This document shows, in pieces, positions 52,133-60,661 of a stretch of 64,000 nt of DNA. A program made the position numbers and the translations under genes. The DNA is from Actinoplanes sp. NBRC 103695 (GTDB lineage: Bacteria > Actinomycetota > Actinomycetes > Mycobacteriales > Micromonosporaceae): contig NZ_BSTL01000018.1 of NCBI RefSeq assembly GCF_030269485.1, positions 124,001 through 188,000 of the forward strand. The letters run 5' to 3'. Under the pieces are notes generated by a model that did not search any database, was not told the origin of the DNA, and saw nothing but the letters and a program-made list of their open reading frames with translations. Within the stretch, counting starts at the first letter, position 1, and every line of letters begins with the position of its first letter.

Positions 52133-53365
52133 TTAGACCGGTTGGGCGGCGACCTGCTCGATGCCTGTGGACAACCGGCGGGCCACGCCGTCACGCTCAG
52201 CGGCCGCCGCGACCGCTGCCGCCACCGCCGGAGCCACCCGCGGGTCGAGCGGCGACGGCACGATCGCGTCCGGCCGCAGCTCGTCGGCGACCACCTCGGC
52301 GATCGCCTCGGCCGCGGCCACCTTCATGCCCTCGGTGACCGTGGTCGCCCGGGCGTCCAGCGCACCCCGGAAGATGCCCGGGAAGGCCAGCACGTTGTTG
52401 ATCTGGTTGGGGAAGTCGCTGCGCCCGGTGGCCACGATGGCCGCGTACTTGTGGGCGACGTGCGGCAGCACCTCGGGCGTGGGGTTGGCCAGGCCGAAGA
52501 TGATGCCGCCGCGGGACATGCCGGCCAGCGCCTCCTCGCCGATGGTCCCGCCGGAGACGCCGATCAGCACGTCGGCGCCGATCAGGGCCTCGCCGATGCC
52601 GCCGCTGCGCCCGGAGAAGTTGGTCAGGGCGGCCAGCTCGGCCTTGGCCGGGTTCAGATCCGTACGCTCCGCGTGCACGATGCCGCGCGAGTCGCAGACG
52701 ATCAGGTTCGCCCCCGGCACCCCGGCCGCCACCAGCACCTTGGCGATGGCCACGCCGGCCGCGCCCGCGCCGCTGATCACCACGCGCAGGTCGGCGAAGC
52801 TCCGCCCGAGCAGCTTGGTGGCGTTGCGCAGCGCGGCGAGCACCACGACCGCGGTGCCGTGCTGGTCGTCGTGGAAGACCGGGATGTCCAGCGCCGCGTC
52901 CAGCCGCCGCTCGATCTCGAAGCAGCGGGGCGCGCTGATGTCCTCGAGGTTGATCCCGCCGAACGACGGCGCCAGGGCCTTGACCACGGCGATCAGCTCG
53001 TCGACGTCCTGGGTGTCCAGGCAGATCGGCACCGCGTCGACGCCGCCGAACTGCTTGAACAGCACCGCCTTGCCCTCCATCACGGGCATCGCGGCGCGCG
53101 GGCCGATGTTGCCCAGGCCCAGCACGGCCGTGCCGTCGGTGACCACGGCGACGGTGTTGCCGGTCCAGGTGTAGTCGTCGGCCAGGGCCGGGTCGGCGGC
53201 GATCGCCTCGCACACCCGGGCGACACCCGGCGTGTACGCCAGTGACAGGTCGTCGCGGCTGGCCAGCGGGACCGTCGCCGCGATCGCCATCTTGCCGTAC
53301 TGGTGCAGCTCGAAGACGGGATCGGCGGCCAGGGCGGGGTCGAGCTCGAAACTGAAGTAGGACAC
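52133..53365 (-). CDS. Malic enzyme (NAD(P)-dependent, malate to pyruvate)
   Basis: 410 residues from the GTG at 53365, with GGGGAG upstream; longer frames are less likely. Motifs: YTPGVARVCEAI, GTAVLGLGNIGP, GVDAVPICLDTQDVDELI, NLEDISAPRCFEIE, FHDDQHGTAVV and ISGAGAAGVAIAKVL (nucleotide site). It decarboxylates malate to pyruvate. The short form without a phosphotransacetylase domain is typical of actinobacteria. Coenzyme preference cannot be read with certainty. Confidence 0.88.
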   Translation of the reverse strand: MSYFSFELDPALAADPVFELHQYGKMAIAATVPLASRDDLSLAYTPGVARVCEAIAADPALADDYTWTGNTVAVVTDGTAVLGLGNIGPRAAMPVMEGKAVLFKQFGGVDAVPICLDTQDVDELIAVVKALAPSFGGINLEDISAPRCFEIERRLDAALDIPVFHDDQHGTAVVVLAALRNATKLLGRSFADLRVVISGAGAAGVAIAKVLVAAGVPGANLIVCDSRGIVHAERTDLNPAKAELAALTNFSGRSGGIGEALIGADVLIGVSGGTIGEEALAGMSRGGIIFGLANPTPEVLPHVAHKYAAIVATGRSDFPNQINNVLAFPGIFRGALDARATTVTEGMKVAAAEAIAEVVADELRPDAIVPSPLDPRVAPAVAAAVAAAAERDGVARRLSTGIEQVAAQPV

Positions 53366-53499
53366 GGGGACTCCCCAAGAGGCATCGTCAGAAGATGAGC
53401 ATCCGGTCGGCGCGCGAGTCTGCGCGGGAACCGGCATGCGATGCGGGGGTCACCCGGTGGTGTTCCGCCGACCACGGTGTGCGGCGGATTCATCGGACC

Positions 53500-53808
53500 T
53501 TACTGGAGTCGTCCGGGGCGCGGCCAGTAACGCCACAAAACCCTCCCGATGACATCCGCCACTCCGTACGCCCGTGAGTCGTCGGTCACGAACTCGTTGT
53601 CGCCCCTTACCCACCAGCCGCCGTCCTGCTCGTGCACCGCCCGCTTGACGACCAGCAGGCCGGGCTTCGACCGGAACTCGGCGACCACGACGTCACCTGC
53701 GCGTACGCGGCCGCCGCGGCGTACCAGCAGGGCATCTCCGTCGCGCAGCGCGGGCACCATCGACGGACCGCGGACGAGTGCCGCGAACAGTGGTAGTTGC
53801 AACCTCAC
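53500..53808 (-). CDS. sodX: Nickel-type superoxide dismutase maturation protease (S26 family)
   Basis: 102 residues. A short type-I signal-peptidase-like domain with GPSMVPALRDGD (catalytic Ser) and VVKRAV (catalytic Lys), but lacking the long N-terminal membrane anchor of true signal peptidases. It is divergent from sodN, 87 bases away, and members of this family remove the N-terminal propeptide of Ni-SOD so that His1 can bind nickel. Confidence 0.9.
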   Translation of the reverse strand: MRLQLPLFAALVRGPSMVPALRDGDALLVRRGGRVRAGDVVVAEFRSKPGLLVVKRAVHEQDGGWWVRGDNEFVTDDSRAYGVADVIGRVLWRYWPRPGRLQ

Positions 53809-53895
53809 GGCATCAGTCTTCCGTCGCGTTAGGCACGTTCCGTAAGGGGTAGTGTCGTTCCCGGATCATCGCAAATTCCAAATGGAGGGCTCCTG

Positions 53896-54300
53896 ATGCG
53901 ACTTCCGCGTTTCCTCATGCCTCGCACCGTGGTCAGCGCCCACTGCGACCTGCCGTGTGGGGTCTACGACCCGGCGCAGGCTCGGATCGAGGCCGAGTCG
54001 GTCAAGGCGATCGCTGAGAAGTACCAGGCCAACACCGACCCGGAGTTCCGTACCCGGGCGATCCTGATCAAGGAGCAGCGGGCCGAGCTCGTCAAGCACC
54101 ACCTCTGGGTGCTCTGGACCGACTACTTCAAGGCGCCGCACTTCGAGAAGTACCCGAACCTGAACCAGCTCTTCAACGAGGCCACCAAGCTGGCCGGCGC
54201 CTCCGGCGTGAAGGGCTCGCTCGACCCGGCCGTCGGTGACCAGCTGCTCGGCAAGATCGAGGAGATCTCCAAGATCTTCTGGGAGACCAAGCAGGCCTGA
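53896..54300 (+). CDS. sodN: Nickel superoxide dismutase
   Basis: 134 residues. The mature protein begins HCDLPCGVYDP, the nickel hook in which His1, Cys2 and Cys6 bind the metal. A 15-residue propeptide (MRLPRFLMPRTVVSA) comes before it and must be removed between Ala15 and His16. The rest is the four-helix Ni-SOD bundle (AEKYQANTDPEFRTRA, FWETKQA end). It dismutates superoxide in the cytoplasm. Nickel-dependent repression by Nur is common in relatives but I see no clear site here. Confidence 0.95.
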   Translation: MRLPRFLMPRTVVSAHCDLPCGVYDPAQARIEAESVKAIAEKYQANTDPEFRTRAILIKEQRAELVKHHLWVLWTDYFKAPHFEKYPNLNQLFNEATKLAGASGVKGSLDPAVGDQLLGKIEEISKIFWETKQA

Positions 54301-54316
54301 GGTACAAACAGCCTCA

Positions 54317-54355
54317 AGATGGGCGCGACTCCTCGCGGAGGACGCGCCCATCTTT
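54317..54355 (+). terminator. Terminator of sodN
   Basis: AGATGGGCGCG and CGCGCCCATCT pair around a second inner stem (TCCTC/GAGGA), followed by TTA. It lies 17 bases after the sodN stop. Confidence 0.78.
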
Positions 54356-54417
54356 ACGGGCCTGCCGCCATCGGACGTTCAGCGGCTAGAGTCTCGTCCA
54401 TCGGGAGGATGGGTACG

Positions 54418-54831
54418 GTGACTCAAGCGACTCAAGCACATCAGGGGCCGGCGATCGGGGACGACGTCGTGCTGCTCACGGTGCCCGCCGACGGTGGTTA
54501 TCTCGGGGTGCTGCGCACCGCGACGGCCGGGCTGGCCGCGCGTCTGCATTTCGCCCTGGACGAGATCGAGGACCTGCGGATCGCGGTGGACGAGGCGTGC
54601 GCCATGCTCCTCGCGATCGCCACCCGGGGCGCCGAGCTCGAGTGCCGCTTCGCGGTGACCGACGACGCGCTGGCCGTCGAGGTGGCGGTGAGCACCGTCC
54701 GCGGCGCGCGGCTGCCGTCCGAGTCGTCCTTCGCGTGGAAGGTTCTGACCGCGCTGACCACGTCGGCCGAGGCGGAGACCAACGGGCAGCAGGCGACGAT
54801 CCGGCTGCTCACCCGGCGTACCGAAAACTAG
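54418..54831 (+). CDS. RsbW-like anti-sigma regulatory kinase (HATPase fold)
   Basis: 137 residues from the GTG at 54418, 9 bases after GGGAGG; ATG at 54409 is also possible. The domain is the GHKL ATPase of anti-sigma factors: LHFALDEIEDLRIAVDEACAMLL is the N box. Sequence after FAVTDDALAVEV is a short C-terminal lid. RsbW/SpoIIAB-type kinases bind sigma-B/F and phosphorylate an antagonist, but no sigma or RsbV gene follows here. It is therefore an orphan. Confidence 0.78.
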   Translation: MTQATQAHQGPAIGDDVVLLTVPADGGYLGVLRTATAGLAARLHFALDEIEDLRIAVDEACAMLLAIATRGAELECRFAVTDDALAVEVAVSTVRGARLPSESSFAWKVLTALTTSAEAETNGQQATIRLLTRRTEN

Positions 54832-54851
54832 GTCTCAGAGCAAACCAGGTC

Positions 54852-55538
54852 TCAGAGCGAGGCCACGAAATCCAGGTGCCGCCGCGCCGCGCCGGTCGCA
54901 CCCTCGGGGTCGCGTGCCTCGATCAGCGCGAGCAGCTCCCGGTGGTCCGCGTCGATCCGCCGCCAGTACCCGTCGGGCGCCGCCTCGATCAGCTCGGAGC
55001 CGCACTCGACCTGGTAGAGCGGGCGGGTGACCAGCTCGAAGAGCGGGTTCGCGGTGGCCTTGGCGACGGCCGCGTGGAAATCGGCGTGCGCCTGGATCAT
55101 CACGCCGACCTCGTCCAGGCCGGGGTCGAAGAGCGTGGCCCGGATCTCGGCCAGATGCTGGTCGGTGCGGCGAGCGGCGGCCAGCCCCGCGGCCGGCACC
55201 TCCAGCGCCCGGCGCAGCTCCAGCAGGTCGGCCAGCCCGATCTCGGCCGCGTTGTTGAGCAGCGTGAGCCCGGTGGTCAGCGAGTCGGCCAGCTGTGCGG
55301 CATCCGGATGCGCGACGAAGCTGCCGCCGGTCACCCCGCGGGTGGTCACGATCAGGTGCTGGCTGGCCAGCAGGCGTAACGCCTCGCGGACGGTGCTGCG
55401 GCTGACGCCGGTGCGCACGCACAGCTCCGGCTCCGGTGGGAGCCGTTCGCCGGGCTGCAGCCGGCCCGAGGTGATCTCGTTACGCAACTCGTCCGCCAGC
55501 TGCTGATATGCGGGCGGCCGTACCGTGGATCCGGTCAC
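54852..55538 (-). CDS. GntR/FadR family transcriptional regulator (FCD domain)
   Basis: 228 residues from the GTG at 55538. Winged helix AYQQLADELRNEITSGRLQPGERLPPEPEL and VSRSTVREALRLLASQHLI; then a helical FCD domain with metal- or ligand-binding DFHAAVAKATANP and HRELLALIEARD. FCD members usually sense small organic acids or sugars acids. A GGTNNNACC-like sequence (55547-55555) just upstream of the start could be an autoregulatory site. Target genes unknown. Confidence 0.83.
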   Translation of the reverse strand: MTGSTVRPPAYQQLADELRNEITSGRLQPGERLPPEPELCVRTGVSRSTVREALRLLASQHLIVTTRGVTGGSFVAHPDAAQLADSLTTGLTLLNNAAEIGLADLLELRRALEVPAAGLAAARRTDQHLAEIRATLFDPGLDEVGVMIQAHADFHAAVAKATANPLFELVTRPLYQVECGSELIEAAPDGYWRRIDADHRELLALIEARDPEGATGAARRHLDFVASL

Positions 55539-55573
55539 TCGCTCAGGGTAAGACCAAATCGGCGCCGTGGATG

Positions 55574-55607
55574 CGATTAGGTCGTGTTTCAAAACCCGAC
55601 CTAATCG
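55574..55607. terminator. 11-bp inverted repeat at the end of the small membrane gene
   Basis: CGATTAGGTCG and CGACCTAATCG pair around a 12-base loop that itself can pair (GTTT/AAAC). It contains the stop of the gene at 55601-55966 and lies 36 bases upstream of the GntR start, so it may be a terminator or the GntR operator. No U-run follows. Confidence 0.5.
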
Positions 55608-55966
55608 ACGCCAAGTGCACGAGTGCTTGCCGGGAGCATGGTGAGCACCCCGACCAGGAGGCCGAAGGCGATCAGCAGCCAGCCGGCCCAGGCCGGACTG
55701 GTCTGTACCAGGAAGCCGCCGGACGCGATCACGAAGAGCTGCACCACGATCGCCGGTCCACGCGCGCCGCGGGCCCGCCGGGACAGCCCCCGGGCGACCA
55801 GCACGATCGCCGCGGCGCCCAGCGCTGCCATCACGATCAGCGCCACCGCCACACCGACATGCACGTCCTCGGTGGTCAAGAGCCTGACGACGAGGTACGC
55901 GGTGAGCACCGCGAGTCCGGCGGCCTGTAGGTAGAGCAGCCGAACCGCCCAGGTCAACGTGGTCAC
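55601..55966 (-). CDS. Small four-TM membrane protein
   Basis: 121 residues from the GTG at 55966. Four hydrophobic segments (LLYLQAAGLAVLTAYLVVRL; VGVAVALIVMAALGAAAIVLVA; AIVVQLFVIASGGFLVQ; WLLIAFGLLVGVLTMLP) with short loops, a layout seen in conserved actinobacterial membrane proteins. Function unknown. It diverges from the lipid kinase gene; 52 bases separate the starts. Confidence 0.7.
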   Translation of the reverse strand: MTTLTWAVRLLYLQAAGLAVLTAYLVVRLLTTEDVHVGVAVALIVMAALGAAAIVLVARGLSRRARGARGPAIVVQLFVIASGGFLVQTSPAWAGWLLIAFGLLVGVLTMLPASTRALGVD

Positions 55967-56018
55967 CGGTGCACGATACCGACAGCCGCCCCGGCGCTCG
56001 CGATGTACAGTGCCGCCC

Positions 56019-56969
56019 ATGCGAGCGTTACTGGTGGTTAATCCCAAAGCCACCACGACCAGTGAACGCAGCCGCGACGTTCTGGTACGGGCGTTGCGCA
56101 GCGCAGTCGACCTCCAGGTGGAGTACACGCTCCGCCGGGGTCATGCCACCGCCCTCGCCCGTGCGGCCGCCGAGAGCGGCGTCGATGTGGTGGTCACGCT
56201 GGGCGGCGACGGCACCGTCAACGAGGCGGTGAACGGGCTGATGACCGCCGATCCGTCGCTGAGCGGTCCGGGCGCCGCGCCGTGTTACCGGCTGCCCGCC
56301 CTGGCCGTGGTGCCGGGCGGCTCGACCAACGTCTTCGCCCGCGCGCTGGGCCTGCCCTGGGACTGGGCGGACGCGACCAGTGTGATCCTCGACGGGCTGC
56401 GCGACGGACGGCACCGGGTGATCGGTCTCGGCCGGGCGGACGACCGCTATTTCACGTTCTGCGCCGGGATGGGTCTGGACGCCGCCGTGGTGCGCCGGGT
56501 GGAGCAGGCCCGCCGTCGCGGTCGTACGTCGACACATTCTCTCTATGTGCGTTCGATGATCGCGCAGTTCCTGGCCGGCGGGGACCGCACCACCCCGCCC
56601 CTGGCGGTGGAACGCCCCGGCGAGGAGACGCAGTCCGAGATGAGCATGGTCATCGTGCAGAACACTGCACCGTGGACATACCTGGGCGATCGTCCGATCA
56701 ACCCCAACCCGGACGCGTCGTTCGATCGGGGCCTTGACGTGATGGCCCTACGACACCTCTACGTCCCCAGCACCGTACGCACAGTGACGCAAATGGCTTC
56801 CCGCAAGGGCGATCCGCACGGCAAGCAGGTCCTCAAGCTGCACGACCAGGACGAGTTCACCGTGCTCTCCAGCAGGCCACAACCGTTCCAGCTGGACGGT
56901 GACTACCTGGGTGAGCGCCAGAAGGTGCACTTCGTGTCCGTCCCCGAGGCTCTGCGTGTGATCTGCTGA
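56019..56969 (+). CDS. Diacylglycerol/sphingosine kinase family lipid kinase
   Basis: 316 residues from the ATG at 56019. The catalytic-loop signature VTLGGDGTVNEAVNGL and the region VVPGGSTNVFARALGLP match DagK/YegS-type kinases that phosphorylate lipid hydroxyls with ATP. The C-terminal part has VLSSRPQPFQLDGDYLG, the beta-sandwich substrate domain. Likely substrate is diacylglycerol or a related lipid. No terminator was seen before the long whiB1 leader. Confidence 0.88.
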   Translation: MRALLVVNPKATTTSERSRDVLVRALRSAVDLQVEYTLRRGHATALARAAAESGVDVVVTLGGDGTVNEAVNGLMTADPSLSGPGAAPCYRLPALAVVPGGSTNVFARALGLPWDWADATSVILDGLRDGRHRVIGLGRADDRYFTFCAGMGLDAAVVRRVEQARRRGRTSTHSLYVRSMIAQFLAGGDRTTPPLAVERPGEETQSEMSMVIVQNTAPWTYLGDRPINPNPDASFDRGLDVMALRHLYVPSTVRTVTQMASRKGDPHGKQVLKLHDQDEFTVLSSRPQPFQLDGDYLGERQKVHFVSVPEALRVIC

Positions 56970-57186
56970 GATCGGGGTACCGAGGAGTAACGAAATCGAT
57001 CGATCATCACGATCCGTTACAGAAATTCGGTCGAACACTCGGCTTTGGGGCCCGGACCGTACTACATTGATGGAGGCGGTAGTCATCCGGTCCTGCGGAA
57101 AGCGCGCAGAACCGGACATAGGGGTTGTGGTTCAGCTCACCCGCTCGGAGAATTTTCCGGCGCTACCCTTGACATCGCGAGAGTTC

Positions 57187-57200
57187 GTGAAAGCATTCAC
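57187..57200. promoter_or_regulatory. Putative CRP-type site upstream of whiB1
   Basis: GTGA-AAGCAT-TCAC is the ideal half-site pattern GTGA-N6-TCAC of CRP/FNR regulators. It lies about 200 bases before the whiB1 start inside a 429-base gap (56970-57398). M. tuberculosis whiB1 is a known CRP target, so the parallel is suggestive. The rest of the gap contains TTGACA (57169-57174), a T-arm-like fragment (see rejected items) and no gene. Confidence 0.45.
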
Positions 57201-57398
57201 AAGCGATAAGAAGTAACCGGCTACCGCTCGCGCGCGTTCCTAATCAAGAAGCGCAGCAACGGGAGTCGAACCCAAAGCTTGCTAACGCATGGGTGATGAG
57301 GCGGATGCAGTCCGTCGGGTCACCAAACGCGTACGCATAAGAGTAAGACCGCACCGCATTTGTTTTCCCACCCACGCGAAACAAGGAGTGTTGCCGCC

Positions 57399-57653
57399 AT
57401 GGACTGGCGTCACCATGCGATCTGCCGCGACGAGGACCCGGAGCTGTTCTTCCCGATCGGGACGTCTGGCCCCGCACTCCTGCAGGTTGAGCAGGCCAAG
57501 GCCGTCTGCCGGCGGTGCACCGTGACCGAGTCGTGCCTTTCTTGGGCGCTCGAGTCCGGTCAGGACGCCGGCGTTTGGGGCGGTATGAGTGAAGACGAGC
57601 GGCGTGCCGTGAAGCGTCGCGGCGGCCTTCGGGTCGGCGCTCCCACCGCCTGA
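57399..57653 (+). CDS. whiB1: WhiB1-type Fe-S transcription factor
   Basis: 84 residues from the ATG at 57399, with AAGGAG 10 bases upstream. Four Cys hold a [4Fe-4S] cluster: HHAICRDEDPELFFP, CRRC and ESCLSWAL. The turn GVWGGMSEDERRAVKRR gives the sigma-A-contact and DNA-binding tail. Length and sequence match mycobacterial WhiB1, an essential NO-sensitive regulator. A 429-base leader with a CRP-like site precedes it and a terminator follows. Confidence 0.93.
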   Translation: MDWRHHAICRDEDPELFFPIGTSGPALLQVEQAKAVCRRCTVTESCLSWALESGQDAGVWGGMSEDERRAVKRRGGLRVGAPTA

Positions 57654-57676
57654 ATTCCCTACCCTCACAGCATTTG

Positions 57677-57714
57677 CGCCCCGGGCCGATCGGTTCCGGG
57701 GCGTCTTGCTGTTT
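57677..57714 (+). terminator. Terminator of whiB1
   Basis: CGCCCCGG and CCGGGGCG pair (8 bp, loop 11) and are followed by TCTTGCTGTTT. It is 24 bases after the whiB1 stop. Confidence 0.75.
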
Positions 57715-57859
57715 ACGGACCCGTGCCGTGCGTGACTGCTCCACTGCGGAGAAATTCGATCACCTAAAGGTTCGCGAAATGATCTCGATAAAGCCCGCGA
57801 ACGCGTTTAGTTTCGATACGCGCACCGTCCGGAGTGGATCCTGAGAGGAAGATGGGAAC

Positions 57860-58246
57860 ATGACCTACTCCCCCGGCGAGGCGGCTGAGAAGACCGGCTT
57901 CAGCATCGACACGCTCCGCTACTACGAACGTATCGGTCTGTTGTCCCACATCGGCCGGACGCCCGGCGGCCGCCGTGCCTTCACCGACAACGACATCGAG
58001 TGGCTGGGCACCCTCCGCTGCCTGCGTGACACCGGCATGCCGATCGCCCGGATGCGGCGCTACGCCGAGCTGACCCGGATCGAGCGCACCGAGGCCGAGC
58101 GGCTGCGCATCCTCGAGGAACACGACGCCGAGGTCACCCGCCGCATCTCCGAGCTACAGGAACAGCGCCAGTACATCCGCAACAAGATCGCCTGGTACCG
58201 CGAGACCGCCGAGCCGTTCCCCCGCGAACAGCTCTCCCAGTCCTAG
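57860..58246 (+). CDS. MerR family transcriptional regulator
   Basis: 128 residues. Winged helix YSPGEAAEKTGFSIDTLRYYERIGLL, a basic turn RTPGGRRAFTDNDIEWLGTLRCLRDTGMPI, and a coiled-coil dimerisation helix (LRILEEHDAEVTRRISELQEQ). No metal-binding Cys pair near the C-terminus, so it belongs to the small-molecule or stress branch. GAGAGGAAG precedes the ATG. It converges on the frameshifted LLM gene, six bases away, and no direct target is adjacent. Confidence 0.85.
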   Translation: MTYSPGEAAEKTGFSIDTLRYYERIGLLSHIGRTPGGRRAFTDNDIEWLGTLRCLRDTGMPIARMRRYAELTRIERTEAERLRILEEHDAEVTRRISELQEQRQYIRNKIAWYRETAEPFPREQLSQS

Positions 58247-58251
58247 AGGTC

Positions 58252-59165
58252 CTAGAGCACCCGGGCTAGTTCGTCCAAGGTCTCCGGCGCCGCAGGGATC
58301 AGCACGACGCTGGTGGCACCGGCCGCGTGCCGGGCCACGATCTTGGTGCGCACCTCGTCCGCCGTGCCGGCCAAAGCCAGCTGATCCACCCACTCGGCCG
58401 GCATCGTGGCGGCGAACTCCTCCCGCGAGGAGCACCGGGCCCGGAACGACGCGAACTCGTCGGCGAACGGCAGCGGCGCGATGTGCGGGGCCCAGTCCGG
58501 CTCCCCGACCCAGGCGAGCCCCGGCCGGGCCCGCTCCCGGGCGGCCCGTCCGTCGGCGTCCACGATGGCCGCGTCGTACGTGATGACCTCCGCGTGCTGC
58601 CCGCACGCGGCGATGTAGGCCGGGCGGCCGGCTCCGCGAGCAGTACCCCGTCGGCCGTCTCGGCGGCCACCGCGAGCGATTTCGGCCCGCGGACGCCGAG
58701 CACCACCGGCGGCACCACGTCCGGGTGCTCGGCGATGACGACACCCTCGACCGACACGTAACGGCCGGCGGCCGGGCCGGGCTCGCCGCGCAGCAGCGTA
58801 CGAACCGCCGTGGTGTATTCCCGCAGCAGCGTGAGCGGGCTGGCCGGCCAGGCACCCACCGACCGCATCCAGCCGGGCATCCCGTGCCCCAGCCCGGCGA
58901 CCACCCGCCCCGGGAACAGCTGCGCCAGGGTGGCCAGCTCCATGGCCGCGAACGCCGCGTTCCGTGCCCCGGCGGGCAGGATCCCGATGCCGACCACGAT
59001 CCGCGAGGTGACCGCCAGCACGGCTCCCGCCTGGGCGATCCCACCCCGGAAGCCGAGATCCTCGACCACCCACAAGGAGTCGAATCCGAGTTCCTCCGCC
59101 CGCCGCGCAAACGGCAGCACGTCGGAGGCGGGCAGATCGCGGGGCAGCATCACGCCGACAGTCAT
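58252..59165 (-). pseudogene. LLM-class flavin-dependent oxidoreductase, broken by a -1 frameshift
   Basis: The start MTVGVMLPRDLPASDVLPFARRAEELGFDSLWVVEDLGF and following GLGHGMPGWMRSVG are a luciferase-like monooxygenase (F420- or FMN-dependent). Near 58616-58632, in a GGCCGCCCGGCC run, the reading shifts: upstream is one frame (through LLAEPAARP), and downstream the family C-terminus (AYIAACGQHAEVITYDAAIVD ... VLIPAAPETLDELARVL) continues in the next frame. A one-base loss explains it. Total length ~304 codons is normal for the family. Either a true pseudogene or a sequence error. Confidence 0.82.
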
Positions 59166-59174
59166 GCGACCACC

Positions 59175-59942
59175 CTAAGCGGCCATCAACCCTTCGGAGA
59201 GGGCCGAGAACACCCGCCGGCCGACGAGCTCCACGATCTCCGGCGCGTCGGTCAGCGGCGGCGCGGCGGCCACCGCACCGGCCTCCAGGGCCGCCGCGAC
59301 GGCCTTGTCGTGGAGCAGGCCGGGCGCGAGGAAGTACGACGCCACGCCGACCCGGCCGGGGCCGAGGGACCGGACCGCGACGTCGGCCGTGGGTGCCGAG
59401 GCCGAGGCGTACGCGACGGTGCACGGGATGCCCAGCCGGGCGCCGAGGGCGGCGGCCGCGTCCGAGACGGTCGTGCGGGCGGCGGCGTCGCGAGTTCCCG
59501 CCGCCGCCAGCACCACCGCGTCCAGTTCCGCCGTCGGCAACCGCCGGACCAGACCATCAACGAGCAGATCGGACACCGGCCCGAGCACATCCGAGAGCGA
59601 GACGTCCAGATCGAGGGACGAGGCGTCCCGCAGCACCACGGGGATGTCCACCTTGCCGTGGTAGGCCGCCGTCAGCAGCAGCGGCACGACCACGGCCCGG
59701 CGGGCGCCCGAGCGCGACAGCCGGCGCAGCACGTCCAGCGGCCGCGGCCCGGCATGGTCCAGATAGGAGGCGTGCACCTCCCACGACGGATGAGAGGCCG
59801 CGACCGCCGAGGCCAGCGCCGACGTGGCCGCCGCCGCCCGCGGATCCCTCGAGCCGTGAGCGACGAGCACCACGCCCACTTCCGATTTCGGCCCGCGGCT
59901 CGGCGTGGCAGAAGGCGGGCGCCCTAAACGTGAAGTCCGCAT
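59175..59942 (-). CDS. CbiX/SirB-type chelatase (sirohydrochlorin ferrochelatase-like)
   Basis: 255 residues. VVLVAHGSRDPRAAAAT and LTAAYHGKVDIPVVL carry the metal-handling His of class-II chelatases; a second half (~130-250) repeats the fold with VVLAAAGTRDAAA and VGVASYFLAPGLLHDKA. Placed after sulfite reductase and CysH, it most likely inserts iron into sirohydrochlorin for siroheme, the cofactor of that reductase; cobalt insertion for B12 is the alternative. The N-terminus overlaps cysH by 19 bases, so a later start is possible. Confidence 0.8.
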   Translation of the reverse strand: MRTSRLGRPPSATPSRGPKSEVGVVLVAHGSRDPRAAAATSALASAVAASHPSWEVHASYLDHAGPRPLDVLRRLSRSGARRAVVVPLLLTAAYHGKVDIPVVLRDASSLDLDVSLSDVLGPVSDLLVDGLVRRLPTAELDAVVLAAAGTRDAAARTTVSDAAAALGARLGIPCTVAYASASAPTADVAVRSLGPGRVGVASYFLAPGLLHDKAVAAALEAGAVAAAPPLTDAPEIVELVGRRVFSALSEGLMAA

Positions 59943-60661
59943 TCCGTCTTCTCGAACATCGCCCAGCGACCGGCCCTGGGGTCCTCACCAGCCGTCGTCC
60001 GGCGGGTGCACGGCCAGCAGCCGATCGACCCGTACCCCTTCTTGAACAGCTCGTTGACCGGCACGTCCCAGCGGGCGATGTACCGATCCACGTCCTGCTG
60101 GGTCCAGGTGGCGATCGGGTTGACCTTCACCTTGCCCTTGCGCGCGTCGAACGCCACGACCGGCGTGTTGGCCCGGGTCGGCGACTCGTCGCGGCGCAGC
60201 CCGGTGGCCCAGGCGTCGTAGTCGGACAGGGCCCGCTCCAGCGGCTCCACCTTGCGCATGAAGCAGCACTCGTCGGGGCTGCGGGCGAACAGCCGGGGGC
60301 CGTACTCGCCGTCCTGCTGGCCGACGGTCTGCCGCGGCCGGATCGAGCGCACGTTGACGTTCATCGTGCGGGCGACCGTGTCGCGCACCTTGAGCGTCTC
60401 GGGGAAGTGCAGGCCGGTGTCCAGGAAGACGACGTCGACGCCCGGCGTGACCCGGGAGAAGAGGTGCGCCACCACGGCGTCGGCCATCGAGCTGGTCACG
60501 CAGAAGCGCGCGCCGAACGTGTCGGTCGCCCACTTGGCGATCTCCTCGGCCGGCGCGCCCTCCAGGCGAGCCGCGGCGTCGAGAGCGATGCGCTCCAGCG
60601 AGGGGGCGGCAGGAGCTCCCAGTGACACCAGGCCGAGGGAAGTAGCGGTCACGACCGTCAT
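59924..60661 (-). CDS. cysH: Assimilatory APS/PAPS reductase
   Basis: 245 residues. PP-loop adenylyl binding (FCVTSSMADAVVAHLFSRV), FLDTGLHFPET, CCFMRKVEPL (first Cys pair) and CWPCTRRT (second Cys pair) give the four [4Fe-4S] Cys of APS reductases, and ECGLHV near the C-terminus holds the catalytic Cys. It reduces APS to sulfite with thioredoxin. ATGA overlap with the small zinc gene and linkage to sulfite reductase define the sulfur operon. Confidence 0.92.
   Translation of the reverse strand: MTVVTATSLGLVSLGAPAAPSLERIALDAAARLEGAPAEEIAKWATDTFGARFCVTSSMADAVVAHLFSRVTPGVDVVFLDTGLHFPETLKVRDTVARTMNVNVRSIRPRQTVGQQDGEYGPRLFARSPDECCFMRKVEPLERALSDYDAWATGLRRDESPTRANTPVVAFDARKGKVKVNPIATWTQQDVDRYIARWDVPVNELFKKGYGSIGCWPCTRRTTAGEDPRAGRWAMFEKTECGLHV

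Noticed and set aside
57250-57345. tRNA-like sequence (minus-strand GGGTTCGACTCCCG, like a T arm) upstream of whiB1
   Set aside because: The distance to any anticodon loop is wrong, no matching acceptor strand was found and the T stem is weak. Perhaps a tRNA remnant, but not supportable as a gene.
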